Shown here: in pieces, positions 6,523-7,724 of the stretch
How the letters are laid out: each line of letters begins with the position of its first letter
How positions within the stretch are numbered: position 1 is the first letter of the stretch
NCBI GenBank assembly: GCA_019247865.1
Contig: JAFBAJ010000769.1
Location: forward strand, 1-7,724
DNA: 7,724 bases
Reading direction: 5' to 3'
From: Acidobacteriota bacterium
Lineage (GTDB): Bacteria > Acidobacteriota > Blastocatellia > Pyrinomonadales > Pyrinomonadaceae
Notes under the pieces: model-generated
The model's database searches: none
Told to the model about the DNA's origin: nothing
Seen by the model: the letters and a program-made list of their open reading frames with translations, nothing else
Program-made: the position numbers and the translations under genes

Positions 6523-6551
6523 TTGCGCTCCGGCGAGGCATGGGATAACAT
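6523..6551 (+). promoter_or_regulatory. Candidate sigma70-like promoter for larE in the divergent intergenic region
   Basis: TTGCGC (6523-6528) and TAACAT (6546-6551) are 17 nt apart, matching 3 of 6 and 4 of 6 consensus positions. Transcription would start near 6558, giving a leader of about 55 nt rich in A and T (6561-6597) before the ATG at 6613. If real, it rules out the upstream in-frame codons at 6514 (TTG) and 6550 (ATG) as larE starts. The 193-bp gap must also hold the TPR promoter on the other strand, for which I see no convincing match. Confidence 0.3.
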
Positions 6552-6612
6552 GCGCGACGCTATAAAAAAACAAAATTTTAATTTAAAGAAGAACACTGTG
6601 AGCAGTTATCTG

Positions 6613-7455
6613 ATGAGCGAACAGTCCGAGACGGTCGTCTCGCGCGAAGCGGAGTTGAAGGAGTCGCGGCTCCGCGCTCTGCTGCGCGAGATGGAATCCG
6701 TGCTGGTCGCCTTTTCCGGCGGAGTGGACAGCACGTACGTCGCTCTCGTCGCGACGCAGGAGTTGGGCGAGCGTGCGCTCTGCGTGACCGGAGATTCCGC
6801 GAGCCTCGCCGCGCACCAGCGGACAGAGGTCGCAGAGCTGGTCAGGCAGTTCGGCTTTCACCAGTTGACGATCCGGACGGCGGAGCTGGACGACCCGCGC
6901 TATCAGGCCAACGCGCCGAACCGTTGCTACTTCTGCAAGACAGAGCTGTACCAGAGCCTCGCGCCGCTGGCCGCAGAGCGCGGGCTGGCTTTCGTCCTCG
7001 ACGGCTCGACGACGGACGACCTCGGAGATTACCGGCCGGGGCGCGCCGCCGCAGCCGAAAGAGATGTCCGCAGCCCGCTCATCGAAGTCGGCCTCAGCAA
7101 GAACGAAGTGCGCGCGCTCAGCCGCCGCGCAGGGCTCCCGACCTGGGACAAGCCCGCGAGCCCGTGCCTCTCTTCGCGCATCGCCTACGGTACGCCCGTC
7201 ACCATCGAACGACTGGCGACCGTGGATCGCGGCGAAGAGATCATGCGCGAGATGGGTTTTAAAGAATTTCGCGTGCGCCATCACGACCAGCTCGTGCGGC
7301 TGGAGGTCGCGCCCGCAGAGCTTGAGCGCGCCCTGCAACGCGACGTGGTGGACGAGCTCGCGGAAAAATTTCGCGCTCTTGGCTTTCGCTACGTCACGCT
7401 CGACCTGCACGGATATCGCACGGGAGCGATGAATGAAGTAATCAAAATCAAGTGA
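6613..7455 (+). CDS. larE: LarE-type ATP-dependent sulfur transferase (nickel-pincer cofactor synthesis)
   Basis: The 280-residue product has the PP-loop AFSGGVDST (residues 33-41) that binds and cleaves ATP to AMP and pyrophosphate. LarE also has NRCYFCK (103-109), the LarE-typical PASPCLSSR (181-189) and a C-terminal GYRTGAMNE (267-275). In the Lar pathway the enzyme adenylates pyridinium-3,5-biscarboxylic acid mononucleotide and converts its carboxylates to thiocarboxylates. LarC then adds nickel to give the lactate racemase cofactor. Family knowledge describes single-cysteine members that sacrifice that cysteine and three-cysteine members that hold a [4Fe-4S] cluster. Here C105, C108 and C185 are all present, so the cluster type is inferred. 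Length fits the family (about 275 residues) when ATG 6613 is the start. The frame is open further upstream, with TTG 6514, ATG 6550 and GTG 6598 as alternatives. No larA, larB or larC is in view. Confidence 0.92.
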   Translation: MSEQSETVVSREAELKESRLRALLREMESVLVAFSGGVDSTYVALVATQELGERALCVTGDSASLAAHQRTEVAELVRQFGFHQLTIRTAELDDPRYQANAPNRCYFCKTELYQSLAPLAAERGLAFVLDGSTTDDLGDYRPGRAAAAERDVRSPLIEVGLSKNEVRALSRRAGLPTWDKPASPCLSSRIAYGTPVTIERLATVDRGEEIMREMGFKEFRVRHHDQLVRLEVAPAELERALQRDVVDELAEKFRALGFRYVTLDLHGYRTGAMNEVIKIK

Positions 7456-7466
7456 CTTCCGATTCT

Positions 7467-7470
7467 GGAG
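7467..7470 (+). promoter_or_regulatory. Ribosome binding site GGAG that decides the dehydrogenase start
   Basis: GGAG lies directly against an ATG at 7471 (zero spacing) but 6 nt before the ATG at 7477. Initiation at 7477 is therefore much more likely. The context TCTGGAG is the same as before the VCBS gene and the first helical gene. Confidence 0.65.
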
Positions 7471-7476
7471 ATGGTT

Positions 7477-7724
7477 ATGGCTAATGCTATGGTAGACGAT
7501 ACACGACGCATCAGAGAAGACAATCCGTTCGAGGCGATGATGTCTCGTTTTGATCGTGCAGCGCAGCTCCTCGATCTCGACCCTGATCTGTACGCGGTGA
7601 TGCGGGTGCCGAACCGCGAGATCAAGGTTTACATTCCGGTGCGGATGGACTCCGGCCGGATCGAGGTCTTCGAGGGTTTTCGCGTGCAGCACAACTTCGC
7701 GCGCGGCCCGGCCAAGGGCGGCAT
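7477..7724 (+). CDS. gdhA: Glu/Leu/Phe/Val dehydrogenase, N-terminal part (3' end outside window), probably glutamate dehydrogenase
   Basis: The frame stays open to the window edge, giving 82 codons plus two bases of a protein normally about 410-450 residues long. The visible part is the start of the ELFV dehydrogenase dimerisation/substrate domain. It contains [17 protein letters not shown] (16-32), [15 protein letters not shown] (44-58), [10 protein letters not shown] (64-73) and GPAKGG (77-82). K80 corresponds by motif to the family's substrate-carboxylate lysine. Glutamate dehydrogenase interconverts glutamate and 2-oxoglutarate plus ammonium with NAD(P)H. The residues that separate it from leucine, valine or phenylalanine dehydrogenases, and the Rossmann domain, are not in view. 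It begins 21 bp after the larE stop on the same strand and is probably co-transcribed with it. The N-terminal stretch [15 protein letters not shown] is an ordinary, variable leader and not a signal peptide. Confidence 0.9.
   Translation, partial: MANAMVDDTRRIREDNPFEAMMSRFDRAAQLLDLDPDLYAVMRVPNREIKVYIPVRMDSGRIEVFEGFRVQHNFARGPAKGG

Noticed and set aside
6514..6612. Upstream extension of larE to TTG 6514 or ATG 6550
   Set aside because: The extra residues (KWLRSGEAWDN and a Lys/Asn-rich stretch) are not LarE-like, no Shine-Dalgarno precedes them, and a candidate promoter lies within them. ATG 6613 gives the family length.
6583..7692. Minus-strand open frame (369 codons) opposite larE and the dehydrogenase
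   Set aside because: It runs antisense across two conserved genes and their junction, and its translation has no recognisable motif.

Overview
The window is GC-rich bacterial chromosomal DNA. It has densely packed genes, long open antisense frames caused by codon bias, exported repeat proteins (VCBS/FG-GAP and TPR) and octamer-repeat hairpins. This combination suggests Acidobacteriota, perhaps Blastocatellia. That placement is an inference from gene style, because the window has no rRNA or other phylogenetic marker. I found no tRNA, rRNA, CRISPR array, transposase or integrase.

Layout. (1) Positions 1-714, plus strand: the C-terminal 237 residues of a MacB/FtsX-type ABC transporter permease whose start lies outside the window. 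(2) Positions 715-793: a perfect 32-bp inverted repeat between two convergent genes. (3) Positions 792-6419: five minus-strand genes. Read in their own direction they are an exported TPR protein (6419-4968), two small exported helical proteins overlapping by 4 nt (4874-4254 and 4257-3694), a one-membrane-segment double zinc-ribbon protein (3597-3025) and an exported VCBS/FG-GAP repeat protein (2822-792). A second octamer hairpin (2935-3015) follows the zinc-ribbon stop codon. (4) After a 193-bp divergent intergenic region, two plus-strand genes follow: larE (6613-7455) and, 21 bp later, the first 82 codons of a glutamate dehydrogenase-family gene (7477 to beyond the window end).

How the genes may work together. 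LarE belongs to nickel-pincer nucleotide cofactor synthesis and carries three conserved cysteines, which suggests the [4Fe-4S]-cluster form rather than the single-cysteine sacrificial form. The tight spacing to the dehydrogenase gene suggests co-transcription, but no functional link is evident. Four of the five minus-strand genes encode proteins with Sec signal peptides. They may contribute to the cell envelope or secretome, but only the two overlapping small genes look firmly co-translated.

The best candidates for something undescribed are two. First, the two hairpins are built from 8-nt units that fit one consensus (NCRCARAG) although their sequences differ, and they bracket the VCBS gene. 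Second, the overlapping pair of exported helical proteins look like diverged tandem paralogues of no family I can name. I see no clear evidence of a defence system, mobile element or other complex new machinery.
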